From contig NZ_CP088081.1 of NCBI RefSeq assembly GCF_021049305.1, positions 1,116,001 through 1,180,000 of the forward strand: a DNA stretch of 64,000 bases, written 5' to 3'. The position numbers and the translations under genes were made by a program. Below the pieces are notes generated by a model, which did not search any database, was not told the origin of the DNA, and saw only the letters and a program-made list of their open reading frames with translations. Below, piece by piece: positions 21,166 to 29,214 of the stretch (position 1 is its first letter; each line of letters begins with the position of its first letter). This DNA is from Ideonella dechloratans (GTDB taxonomy: Bacteria; Pseudomonadota; Gammaproteobacteria; Burkholderiales; Burkholderiaceae_C).

Positions 21166-21903
21166 ATGCTCAACGAACAGACCTTGAACCAACTGCGCGC
21201 CCTGCGCCTGGACGGCATGGTGGCCGCCCTCAGCGACGCGGCCACCCACATCACAGCCAGCGAACTGCCCTTTGAACAACGTCTGGCGCTGCTGGTGCAG
21301 CGCGAGGTGGACTGGCGTGACAGCAAACGCCTGGAGCGCCTGCTCAAGGCGGCCCGCCTGAAGGTCTCCAGTGCCTGCCTGGAGGACATCGACTGGCGCG
21401 CCAGCCGGGGCCTGGGCCGGGAGGTCATCACCAGCCTGGCCGGCGGCGACTGGCTGCGCCATGGCCACAACGTGCTGCTGACCGGCGCCACCGGGTGCGG
21501 CAAGACGTGGCTTGCCTGCGCACTGGGGCAGCAGGCCGCGCGTCTGGGCTTCTCGGTGCTCTACACCCGCGCGCCACGGCTGCTGCAGGAGTTGCACGTG
21601 GCCCACGGCGATGGCAGCCTGGGCAAACGGCTGGCGCAACTGGCGCGGCTGGACCTGCTCATCCTGGACGACTTCGGCATCGCGCCGATTGCCGCGCACG
21701 AGCGAAACGACCTGCTGGAGTTGCTCGACGACCGGGTGGGTGCGCGCTCGACGCTCATCACCAGCCAGTTGCCGGTGACGGCCTGGCACGCCTGGCTGGA
21801 CGAGCCCACGCTGGCCGACGCCATCCTGGACCGCATCGTGCACGGCTCGCACAAGATAGCCCTCAAGGGCGAGTCGATGAGAAAGCTGGCAAAGGCCGTC
21901 TGA
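21166..21903 (+). CDS. istB: IS21 helper ATPase IstB
   Basis: 245 residues. An AAA+ ATPase with Walker A GATGCGKTWLA (about 106-116), Walker B LLILDDFG and a sensor segment STLITSQLPV. It assembles on DNA to direct IstA to target sites. The RBS AAGGAAG lies at 21151-21157, correctly spaced from the ATG. The N-terminal helical region (LNQLRALRLDGMVAAL) is typical of the family. It appears intact. Confidence 0.95.
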   Translation: MLNEQTLNQLRALRLDGMVAALSDAATHITASELPFEQRLALLVQREVDWRDSKRLERLLKAARLKVSSACLEDIDWRASRGLGREVITSLAGGDWLRHGHNVLLTGATGCGKTWLACALGQQAARLGFSVLYTRAPRLLQELHVAHGDGSLGKRLAQLARLDLLILDDFGIAPIAAHERNDLLELLDDRVGARSTLITSQLPVTAWHAWLDEPTLADAILDRIVHGSHKIALKGESMRKLAKAV

Positions 21904-21922
21904 GCCGGCCGCGCCGACCGCC

Positions 21923-22051
21923 ATTCCACGCTGATGGCGGACACTTCGGCTACGATTTGAGCGTCACTCAGGACACCCGCGCAACGTGTCCGCCATCGCC
22001 TGGAACGCTGTCCGCGATGGGAATGGAATCACTGTCCGCCATCAGTGGAAT
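21923..22051. repeat. end repeats of IS21 (right)
   Basis: One direct copy of the 21-bp unit (21923-21943) lies just after istB. Three inverted copies then follow at about 21987-22006, 22009-22029 and 22033-22051, each beginning TGTCCGC. The asymmetry with the left end (five tandem copies) is characteristic of multi-site IS21 ends. Confidence 0.75.
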
Positions 22052-22056
22052 GCGCA

Positions 22057-22062
22057 CAAGAG
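22057..22062 (+). repeat. IS21 target-site duplication, right copy
   Basis: CAAGAG immediately follows the right IS21 end and matches 19395-19400. Joining the two copies as one restores the orfA codons CTC AAG AGC GTG. Confidence 0.85.
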
Positions 22063-22950
22063 CGTGCTCGGGGTAAAAAGGTAGCCCCACAGGCCCGGCG
22101 CGAGATGATCACGCGGCTGGTGCAGGAGCACCAACTGTCCGAGCGTCGCGCGTGCAGGCTTGTGGGGCTAAGCCGAGACAGCTACCGGCACCCGCCGGTG
22201 CCCAGCGCACAGACCCAGGCGCTAAAGGACAGGATCGTCGAGATCGCGCACATCCGCCGACGCTTTGGCTACCGGCGCGTGCACGACCTGCTGCGCAACG
22301 ACTTTCCCGGTGTCAATCACAAGCGGGTGTACCGGCTCTACAGCGCGGCCAATCTGGCGGTGCGCAAGCGCAAGAAGGCCAAGCGGCCGGTGATGGAGCG
22401 CACGCCCCTGAACATCGCCCAACGCATCAATGAGGTGTGGAGCATGGACTTTGTCAGCGACAGCCTGGCCAGCGGGCGGCGCATCAAGTGCCTGACCGTG
22501 GCCGATGACTTCAGCCACGAATGCGTGGAGATTGCAGTGGACTACGGCATCAGCGGTCTGTACGTCACCCGGCTGCTGGACCAGGCAGCGCGATTCAGGG
22601 GCTACCCGGCCGCGGTCAGAACGGACAACGGCCCGGAGTTCACCAGCCGGGCCTTCATCGCCTGGACCCAGGAGCACCACATCCGCCACATCCTCATCGA
22701 GCCGGGGCGTCCCATGCAGAACGGCTACATCGAGAGCTTCAACGGCAAGTTCCGTGACGAGTGCCTCAATGAGCACTGGTTCCAGAGCCTGCGCCAGGCA
22801 CGCACCGAGATTGCCGCATGGCGTCGGGACTACAACGAGGTCCGACCCCACAGCAGCATTGGCCGCATACCGCCAGCCAGGTATGCCGAGCAACTGCGTC
22901 AGCAGGCAGGCGACGCCGCTCGTCACGAGATCCCTGCCCAGATCCATTAA
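22057..22950 (+). CDS. IS3-family OrfB (DDE integrase-type transposase)
   Basis: About 297 residues in the -1 frame relative to orfA. An HTH_21-type N-terminal part (SERRACRLVGLSRDSYRH, IRRRFGYRRVHDLL) precedes the rve catalytic core: Asp in NEVWSMDFVSD, Asp in VRTDNGPEFTS, Glu in YIESFNGKFRDECLNEHW. There is no clear start codon of its own (first ATG 22105). It is normally made as an OrfAB fusion by a -1 frameshift, plausibly on AAAAAG at 22075-22080 just before the orfA stop. With orfA split by IS21 the fusion cannot form here. Confidence 0.88.
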   Translation, partial: QERARGKKVAPQARREMITRLVQEHQLSERRACRLVGLSRDSYRHPPVPSAQTQALKDRIVEIAHIRRRFGYRRVHDLLRNDFPGVNHKRVYRLYSAANLAVRKRKKAKRPVMERTPLNIAQRINEVWSMDFVSDSLASGRRIKCLTVADDFSHECVEIAVDYGISGLYVTRLLDQAARFRGYPAAVRTDNGPEFTSRAFIAWTQEHHIRHILIEPGRPMQNGYIESFNGKFRDECLNEHWFQSLRQARTEIAAWRRDYNEVRPHSSIGRIPPARYAEQLRQQAGDAARHEIPAQIH

Positions 22951-23005
22951 CCTTCAACCCCAGGACCCCAACCGAATCACTGGTACGGCTGAAGGGGGCA
23001 GGTCA

Positions 23006-23750
23006 CTACGAGTTGCGCCTGCCGGCCAAGGATGGCCCGGTCATGCAGGCGATGAGGACGCTGTCGGCGCAGTACCCGCGCTACGGCTACCGGCGCATCC
23101 GGATCTTCCTGCGGCGCCAAGGCTTCGAGCTGAGTTGGTCGCGCACGCACCGGCTGTGGCGTCAGGCGGGCCTGCTGCTGCCCAAGAAGCGGCCACGCAG
23201 GCGAATCGCCACAGGCAGACCCCGGGCCTTTACGCCCTTCAAGGCGAATGCGGTCTGGGCCTACGACTTCGTCTTCGACACCACCGCCGAAGGCCAGCAG
23301 ATCAAATGCCTGACGGTCATCGACGAGTACACCCGCGAATGTCTGGCCATCGACGTGGCTGGCTCGATTCGATCCAAGCGGGTGGTCGAGGTGCTGTCCA
23401 GACTGGTCAGTTTGCATGGCGCGCCGCTGTTCATGCGCTCGGACAACGGCCCGGAATTCGTCAGTCACGCCATCCTGGAGTGGATCGCTCAAGCGGGCAT
23501 TGCGACTGCGCTGAGCGACCCCGGCAAGCCTTGGCAGAACGGGGCCGACGAGAGCTTCAACGGCAAATTCCGCGACGAATGCCTGTCGCTGGAATGGTTC
23601 AGATCGCGCAAAGAGGCCTCCGTCATCATCGAAGCCTGGCGCCGGCACTACAACGCCGTGCGCCCCCACAGCAGCTTGAACTACATGACCCCGCACGAGT
23701 TCAAGCTGCACAATCCCACTCACCCCAACCGGGCCGTCTTACAGGAATAA
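23006..23750 (+). pseudogene. IS3 OrfB, N-terminally truncated
   Basis: About 247 codons remain, starting YELRLPAKDGPVMQAM. The rve core is complete: NAVWAYDFVFDTT (Asp), MRSDNGPEFVS (Asp), NGADESFNGKFRDECLSLEW (Glu), ending PHSSLNYMTPHEFK and a TAA at 23748-23750. The N-terminal DNA-binding part and orfA are missing. The frame happens to read through from the neighbouring IS3 end, so an upstream ATG (22818) exists but is not a native start. Confidence 0.85.
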
Positions 23751-23789
23751 CTGGCTCGAAAAAGCCGAGCAGGTCACCGGGGCGGTTCA
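23006..23789 (+). mobile_element. 3' remnant of a second IS3-family element (right outer)
   Basis: It begins abruptly at the inner IS3 end (23005/23006) in the middle of an orfB and runs to an inverted-repeat end ...CACCGGGGCGGTTCA at 23789. In reverse this end begins TGAACCGCCCCGG, as does the left remnant. The 5' half of the element, including orfA, is absent. It is oriented opposite to the left remnant. Confidence 0.75.
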
Positions 23790-23824
23790 GGTGCTGGGCG
23801 GAGCCGGGCATTCGCGCATCCTCC

Positions 23825-24919
23825 CTAGGCCAGGGAGTCCAAATACTCACTGCCGAGGTAGGCGCATGGCTCAATTGCCGCCCCCTCGGACCACTCGTTC
23901 CAAGCGTTGATCATTAGGGGGAGCTCCACATCGCACGTCCCCGCCTTAAGCAGACTGCGGAACTGGTCGCCGCTCAAGGGTTCGAGTGCAGTGAATCTAT
24001 CTTGATAGCGGGGAGTGTTGTTCCATCCGGGGCTGATGACATTCTGAACGGGGCCCGGAAATTCTTTCACCCAGTCCCGGCGCTCTCTTGAGTTCATATA
24101 GTTTATGAAATCATTCGCCGAGAAGGTTTGACCTTTCTGCTGGAAACGATCAATGAATGTAATGGTCCTATTTGCAATGCCTTCTCCTGTGAACTTTCGA
24201 AAGACATCGAAGGTGCGCTTTGCCAAGCTGCCTCGGCCTCTTCTCTTGGTGCCGAAAAATAGTCTTGGCTCAAAGAGATAACTTCCATCAGTTAGGTTTG
24301 AATACTGGAAGTCGAAAGGGTTTTTTACGAAATGAGCAATATAGACGTCAACGCCTCGCTCTAAGAGGATTTTTCTATAAATTGCCAAGGTCTCTTCGGG
24401 GTGACTGAAGTGGGCTATGTTGTAGATGCAAAAGAGTGGTCTATTATCGATCCGGTGGTAGCCGGGTGTATTGAAGCACTTTACTAAGTGATCGCAATGC
24501 TTTCGGATGCTCTCGATAGAAGGGCGATCCGATAGATTAACTAGTGGTGTAGAGTCACCAATCCATCGCTTTGACCAATTTTCTGTCGCCCAGATAACGA
24601 ACCACTTGAAGCTCTTATTGCTCAGGTTGGCTTGGTGTAATATGTTCTCCTCGAAGGCGCTTAGCTCATGGCTTTCGTAGAACCAATAGTGATAGATTCC
24701 AAATCCTGTCAGGCCGGCGGCTAATGCGGTCTCAATTTGGTGCTCATGGACGGAAATGTTGGATCCGTCGTAGAACCCCATGGCGGGAGCTCTGCGGCTC
24801 CATCTTTCTCGAAGATTCGCCTCGGCGACCAGAGCCCAGTCGGTAAATCCATATCCCCAGGCTCGGTTGTTGATGTCTGTTGGGTAGAATTGTGGGAAAT
24901 AGATGGCAAACCGATTCAT
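23825..24919 (-). CDS. WbsX-type glycan biosynthesis protein
   Basis: 364 residues from ATG 24919, which overlaps the upstream gene's TGA (ATGA) and has the RBS AAGAGGAA. Landmarks are FAIYFPQFYPTDINNRAWGYGFTDW, FGIYHYWFYESHE, WFVIWATENWSKRW, GWNNTPRY and the C-terminal LMINAWNEWSEGAAIEP. This is the WbsX/glycoside-hydrolase-99-like family found in O-antigen and rhamnan loci, usually annotated as glycosyltransferase WbsX without proven biochemistry. Codon use is AT-rich compared with the genome. It is the last gene of the minus-strand operon, and its stop lies 36 bp from the insertion-sequence block. Confidence 0.85.
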   Translation of the reverse strand: MNRFAIYFPQFYPTDINNRAWGYGFTDWALVAEANLRERWSRRAPAMGFYDGSNISVHEHQIETALAAGLTGFGIYHYWFYESHELSAFEENILHQANLSNKSFKWFVIWATENWSKRWIGDSTPLVNLSDRPSIESIRKHCDHLVKCFNTPGYHRIDNRPLFCIYNIAHFSHPEETLAIYRKILLERGVDVYIAHFVKNPFDFQYSNLTDGSYLFEPRLFFGTKRRGRGSLAKRTFDVFRKFTGEGIANRTITFIDRFQQKGQTFSANDFINYMNSRERRDWVKEFPGPVQNVISPGWNNTPRYQDRFTALEPLSGDQFRSLLKAGTCDVELPLMINAWNEWSEGAAIEPCAYLGSEYLDSLA

Positions 24920-25665
24920 CGTAGGGTTCCTCTTGCCCATCTGACAACGCGTAGACTGACTGCCGCCCAGCAGCCAACGTACCTTCTCAAAGTGGCGGGG
25001 TACAGCTTTCTAAATACGGGATCACGGGCAAAGGAGGATAGGCCTGTCCCAGAATACCAAGCGAGCGGGGTTCTGCGATATTGCCATTTATGATCTTCAG
25101 GGTCTTTGCTCCAAATTATCCTAATATTTAATAGATGATCTGACTGAACTCGCATTTTTCGAATGTAGGGACCATGCCGATCAAAGGTGCTTCTGGAGTA
25201 GATTATCCCCTGATGACATAAGTTTTGTATTAGAACTCGCCAACGAGATGGCTTGCCCCTATATATTCCATCGCTGCCCCAGTAGACATCATGATAGAGA
25301 ACTGAAGGTGACTGTGTTGCCAGGATGTCCATTGTTTCTTTGAGGCTTGGGAGTAAGATATCGTCTTTGCCGCAAAAAAATAGGTAACGCCCAGAACTGG
25401 CACGGGCTCCATCGTTCATCGCACCGTAGATACTTTTGTGGGTCTCTGCGACGATTTTGGCGTCCGCGGATAACTCGTCAGCTGAACTTAATTGCTTTGT
25501 CGGTACGACCAGAACTATTTCGCAGCGTCTTTGATCAGGCTCGACAATGCGAATTGAGTCAATGCATCGCCGAAGTTCCCGATCTATTTCCAGTGAGGGA
25601 ATGACAATAGACAGTACAGGTTTGGGATCGTCCGTTGCCCCTGTTGGATTTTTGGGATCATTCAT
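24916..25665 (-). CDS. glycosyltransferase family 2
   Basis: 249 residues from ATG 25665, whose ATGA overlaps the stop of the upstream polymerase gene; longer frames run back into that gene. The GT-A start LSIVIPSLEIDRELRRCIDS is followed by VPTKQLSS and GAMNDGARASSGRYLFFCGKDD. The last segment supplies the DxD-like KDD (metal and nucleotide binding). The lower-GC codons match its neighbours. It probably adds one sugar of the polymerised repeat; the donor is unknown. Confidence 0.82.
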   Translation of the reverse strand: MNDPKNPTGATDDPKPVLSIVIPSLEIDRELRRCIDSIRIVEPDQRRCEIVLVVPTKQLSSADELSADAKIVAETHKSIYGAMNDGARASSGRYLFFCGKDDILLPSLKETMDILATQSPSVLYHDVYWGSDGIYRGKPSRWRVLIQNLCHQGIIYSRSTFDRHGPYIRKMRVQSDHLLNIRIIWSKDPEDHKWQYRRTPLAWYSGTGLSSFARDPVFRKLYPATLRRYVGCWAAVSLRVVRWARGTLR

Positions 25666-26885
25666 TGGTTGGGAGTCTTGTCCGGTGGGCACAAAAACCA
25701 AGTCGCTAGGAGTACTGGGAACGCGAGTAAGGCGGATAACTGGAAAGCCAGGACATCCTGTGTCCAAAGAATAATCGAAGTTAGCGCAACATTCCAGGTT
25801 ATATACTTCGCGATCGGGGATTTCATTCCAGCTGCCGCCGTCAAAAAGATGTAGAGCATGACGATGCTCGAGAGAGCACCGGCTGCAGCGTAGACGAAAG
25901 CATACCCAGGCGCTGCGTAGTAAACGGCGAAAGCCATTAGGGATGCGTTTGCTCCATTGCCATCTGACGGGCCGAAATAGCTATCGTATAGAAGGACCCC
26001 GAGGGGTGGATCTTGTGGGTGCAAAGCAAAGAGTCGAACGTACGAGCGGAAAAACTCAATCAAAGGGCCGTGTTCTGCGCTCAGCCCACTTCGAATGTCA
26101 AAGGCAATGGCCCGTGCATCGTTGGTCAAGAAGATACGATTAAAGGCTAAGTCAAAGAAATCCAGGACAGTGATTCCTAGAAAACCTGAAATCACGTAGG
26201 CGGTCGCCCCCAGAGCCGCCATAACGGCAAATCCCATTCCAAATATGATCTTCCTGGGCAGGCGGGCTTGCTGATAATCGACAAGCGAGAATATAGAAAA
26301 TATCCAAAGAAAGAATGCTCCTTTGGAGCCAGAGGCGATGGACGCAGCAGCTTGGAAAATTATTATCAAGAATGCCAGCTTGCCGAATTTTCTGTGAGTC
26401 AACTGGTGCGCAAGCAGACCAGACTGGATGCGAGTGAGAAGCGCCAAGCAGTATGTGGCGTACTTGAGGAATGGATTATTGGAAAGGTAATCGTTTTTTG
26501 CTCCTTCGGAGAATAATCCGAAGCCTGAGCTGGTGGCAATTACTGAGAATAGGGCCAATTCGAATATAAATAGGGCGATGATTGACTTTTGCACTGTCTC
26601 GTTGTCGGCGGAAGCAAGCCATTCATAGGCGCGTACAAATGCGACACAGAAGACGGTGAGGTTAATGAATTCGAATGCAAGCCCGCTGGCCAGATCGCTC
26701 AGGGCTGGCGGGTGATCAGCCAAAAAGCCGGTAGCAAAGAACGCAGCACCGAGTGCCGGGGTGAAGCTAAAGGCGAATGCACGCCACCAAATCCTCGGTC
26801 TGCCGGCTAACCCGCAGGCGGCCCAGGTGAGGGCCAATGCGACCACGAACGTGATGGCCTTCGATACAAAAAGATAAGAATACAT
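25662..26885 (-). CDS. Wzy-like O-antigen polymerase (candidate)
   Basis: 407 residues with about 10-12 predicted membrane segments, a large loop in the second half (about 255-310, with FNRIFLTNDARAIAFDIR and LHPQDPPLGVLLYDSYFGP) and SNNPFLKYA after an early helix. Wzy proteins share little sequence, so the call rests on topology and on its place between glycosyltransferases and a flippase. It is the only such candidate in the window. It overlaps the next gene by ATGA. Function inferred. Confidence 0.7.
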   Translation of the reverse strand: MYSYLFVSKAITFVVALALTWAACGLAGRPRIWWRAFAFSFTPALGAAFFATGFLADHPPALSDLASGLAFEFINLTVFCVAFVRAYEWLASADNETVQKSIIALFIFELALFSVIATSSGFGLFSEGAKNDYLSNNPFLKYATYCLALLTRIQSGLLAHQLTHRKFGKLAFLIIIFQAAASIASGSKGAFFLWIFSIFSLVDYQQARLPRKIIFGMGFAVMAALGATAYVISGFLGITVLDFFDLAFNRIFLTNDARAIAFDIRSGLSAEHGPLIEFFRSYVRLFALHPQDPPLGVLLYDSYFGPSDGNGANASLMAFAVYYAAPGYAFVYAAAGALSSIVMLYIFLTAAAGMKSPIAKYITWNVALTSIILWTQDVLAFQLSALLAFPVLLATWFLCPPDKTPNQ

Positions 26886-26897
26886 GCCCGGATCGGC

Positions 26898-28271
26898 TCA
26901 GTCTGCAGGAGATGCAGCCAAGTCCTGTCGGTCTCGTGTGACTCGGTTGTACAGGTCTTGGTATTGAGCGGCCACACTTGAATAGGCGTGATTGCAGAGA
27001 GAGAAGCGACGGCATGCCTCTTCCGGTCGTGGACGCTGGAGCCAGTGCATGAGGCCTTCTGTGAAGCCCGCAACCTCGAATGGCTCGGCCAACCATCCTG
27101 TAGCTTTGTGCTCGATCAGGTCGGGCATGCCACCGATGCGAAAGGCTACGCAAGGGAGACCACATGCCATTGCCTCCACCAGGGTATTCGGGAGGTTGTC
27201 CTGCAGCGATGGGGCGGCGAACACATCGGCTGCCGAGTAAAGCAACGCCAGGGTCAGGTCGTCTGACAGGTTGCCGAAGTAGTGGGGCTGGAAAGGCAAG
27301 CCCGTGTCGGCGATCCGCGGTGCCGTGGCGCCGAAGATCAACAGCTCGATGTCGCCTGCCTGGCCGTCTGCGAGCGACCGCATGTGGCCAAGAGCCGTGC
27401 GCAACTCCGCGTAGCCCTTGCGGGGGTCGCCCGTGGCGGACGAGGCGCCGAACAGAACGTAGCGACGGTGGGGATCCAGCCCCAGGGCGTCACATGCCGT
27501 CTGGCGGTTCACGGGACGATAGATCCGGTGGTCGATGCAGTTCGGAATCACCGAACAGGGCTGATGGGACATCAGGGCGCTTTGGCGAGCGCAGTCTGCC
27601 AGCCACTGGCTGGGGCTTACCAGATGGAACTGCTGCCGGCACCAGGCCTTGCGCTTGCGCTGCCAGGTCCATGCGTCCAGGTCCGGGCCCTCATGTTGGC
27701 TCGGCCGGTTATCTGGTCGGTAAGCCTCACGGTAGCGGCCGGGGTTCAGGAAGTCGTCGTAGTGTTCTGCGCCGGAGATCGGCCACATGTCGTGCAGCGT
27801 CCAGACCAGCGGATGCCGGATGCGGGCGATCTCGGCGACGGACAGCATTTCGTTGCCCAGCCAGTGCAGCTGGACCACATCGACGTTCTGGGCGTTGATC
27901 CAGGGGACCAGGCCACTTCCCGTCAGGTTGAGCGAGTGAATCCCCGGGTTGGTGGGCGTGTGTTGCCTCCGCATCAGCCGGGCCGTCGCCCCCCGTTTCA
28001 GCTGATGCCAAATGCGTCGCCAAGGGGACATAGGCGCCAATACGGCAGGGTCGTCACTCGTTTTCTCAAGTACCAGCATTCGGCTTTCTACACCGCACTG
28101 CAACAGCGCTTCGTGCAGCCGAAATGCAGCGCGGGCAGCACCGCCGACTAAATCAGTGGTGTTGATGTGAAGAACTTTTAAGTCCCGGCCAGTGGATGTT
28201 TTCTTTGTTCCGGTCACGCGGTTTATGCCGATTAGATTTGTTGACGGTCCTATTTGAATTGCTCCCTCCAC
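26898..28271 (-). CDS. glycosyltransferase family 4
   Basis: 457 residues from a GTG at 28271 that overlaps the upstream gene by 22 bp; a GTG near residue 18 is also possible. The N-terminal VLHINTTDLVGGAARAAFRLHEAL and VWTLHDMWPISGAEHYDDF are characteristic of a GT4 subgroup in cyanobacterial and proteobacterial surface-glycan loci. The C-terminal lobe has VLFGASSATGDPRKGYAEL and AAPSLQDNLPNTLVEAMACGLPCVAF with the two catalytic-site glutamate/glycine features. GC content is higher than in its immediate neighbours, so the cassette is itself mosaic. Confidence 0.85.
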   Translation of the reverse strand: MEGAIQIGPSTNLIGINRVTGTKKTSTGRDLKVLHINTTDLVGGAARAAFRLHEALLQCGVESRMLVLEKTSDDPAVLAPMSPWRRIWHQLKRGATARLMRRQHTPTNPGIHSLNLTGSGLVPWINAQNVDVVQLHWLGNEMLSVAEIARIRHPLVWTLHDMWPISGAEHYDDFLNPGRYREAYRPDNRPSQHEGPDLDAWTWQRKRKAWCRQQFHLVSPSQWLADCARQSALMSHQPCSVIPNCIDHRIYRPVNRQTACDALGLDPHRRYVLFGASSATGDPRKGYAELRTALGHMRSLADGQAGDIELLIFGATAPRIADTGLPFQPHYFGNLSDDLTLALLYSAADVFAAPSLQDNLPNTLVEAMACGLPCVAFRIGGMPDLIEHKATGWLAEPFEVAGFTEGLMHWLQRPRPEEACRRFSLCNHAYSSVAAQYQDLYNRVTRDRQDLAASPAD

Positions 28272-29194
28272 TTGTCAATTGCGCTGCTGTCCATCCTTAT
28301 CAGAGTGGGCCCTGGATTTTTGATCCATTTTCTAATGCTTTCCAAGTCGTCGCGGGCGGCTACCGGTAATCCGGTGTCTTTTGAAATTTCTTGAGCTCTA
28401 TTATCAACGGCGATAATTAATGCTCTATGTTTGAATTGAAGTGCGCGGACTCCGCCATGCAGTCGCGTCCCGATGAAGTCAATATCATCATCAGATGATA
28501 AAAGTTGATCATAATCTCGGAGGCTTGGGGTTAGTCTTATTACTCCGATCGGCCTGAGGCTGTCTAGGTAGCGTAGGTCCCCGGATCCTTGTGGCCAAAA
28601 GTAGACGGTTGAATAAAATTTCTGCAGTAAATCCAGGATATTTCGGTCTCTTTGCTTGTCCTGATGGTAGTCCGTAAGGGTTAGTACCGCTTTCGTTGAG
28701 CGTCGTGCGGTGATGGATTCGCAATGCTCAGGTGTGAGTTGCCACATGGTTGGGCAGCCGGTATTTATGGTATTTTTTATTCCGATCTTTGAGAGCATTC
28801 TTCTTGTGTATTCGTCTCTAACGGAATGCATTTCCTCATGGGAGAGGATGCTGCGCAGGATCGTTCTCGTATAAAGATCGGGTGGAGGTTGATATTGCCA
28901 CCACCCAACACCCATGAGGGTGACGTTTTTCAGCTTTAATGCTTGCAGCAGTCCGATTTTCCATTGGGCGTACCTGAGCATTTTTGAGCTCAAAAGGTTG
29001 GTTCCGCCGACAAACCGGAATTTCGCATTCTTCGCTTGGCGCAAAGATATATTGCTTATGACCTCTTGGGTGGGGGCGGTTATGATTTGCTCTGAGGGGA
29101 GTAAGTTTGATATTTCACGCTTAACCGCCTCGATGATAATTTGGTCCCCTAGGTTTGATGATGCGATGGATGGGTCAAACAAAAGTGTTGTCAT
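28250..29194 (-). CDS. polysaccharide pyruvyl transferase family protein
   Basis: 314 residues. The family N-terminus is FDPSIASSNLGDQIIIEAV (an NxGD motif). GGTNLLSSKM follows, and the C-terminal DFIGTRLHGGVRALQFKHRALII is the diagnostic TRLHG segment. Members transfer pyruvate from PEP to make ketal-modified sugars, though some act otherwise. It is strongly AT-rich. A pyruvyl ketal on the glycan would add negative charge. It overlaps the GT4 gene start by 22 bp. Confidence 0.85.
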   Translation of the reverse strand: MTTLLFDPSIASSNLGDQIIIEAVKREISNLLPSEQIITAPTQEVISNISLRQAKNAKFRFVGGTNLLSSKMLRYAQWKIGLLQALKLKNVTLMGVGWWQYQPPPDLYTRTILRSILSHEEMHSVRDEYTRRMLSKIGIKNTINTGCPTMWQLTPEHCESITARRSTKAVLTLTDYHQDKQRDRNILDLLQKFYSTVYFWPQGSGDLRYLDSLRPIGVIRLTPSLRDYDQLLSSDDDIDFIGTRLHGGVRALQFKHRALIIAVDNRAQEISKDTGLPVAARDDLESIRKWIKNPGPTLIRMDSSAIDKWREQFK

Positions 29195-29214
29195 GGATTT
29201 GTTTGTTTCAATAT

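Larger units (their letters stand above)
19401..22056 (+). mobile_element. IS21-family insertion sequence
   Basis: 2,656 bp. The ends are inverted repeats: left TGCGTATTCCACGCGATGGC, right in reverse TGCGCATTCCACTGATGGC. It carries istA and istB in the usual order and several copies of a 21-bp end repeat. It is flanked by the 6-bp direct repeat CAAGAG and appears complete: both genes are open and have their catalytic motifs. It inserted in orfA of an IS3-family element. Confidence 0.93.
19087..23005 (+). mobile_element. IS3-family (IS407-like) element, interrupted by IS21
   Basis: The left end TGACCTGCTCCCCCCACGCC at 19087 matches the right end at 22981-23005 read in reverse (TGACCTGCCCCCTTCAGCC, both continuing GTACCA). 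Inside lie orfA (from 19156) and orfB (to 22950). Taking out the IS21 element and one copy of its 6-bp target duplication leaves 1,257 bp, a normal length for this group, with orfA restored and ending ...LKSVLGVKR. I see no target duplication flanking this element (AGCG left, CTAC right), so its own flanks have been rearranged. Confidence 0.85.

Noticed and set aside
22818..23005. Apparent N-terminus of the second IS3 OrfB inside the first IS3 element
   Set aside because: The frame reads by chance through the neighbouring IS end; true OrfB similarity begins only after 23006.
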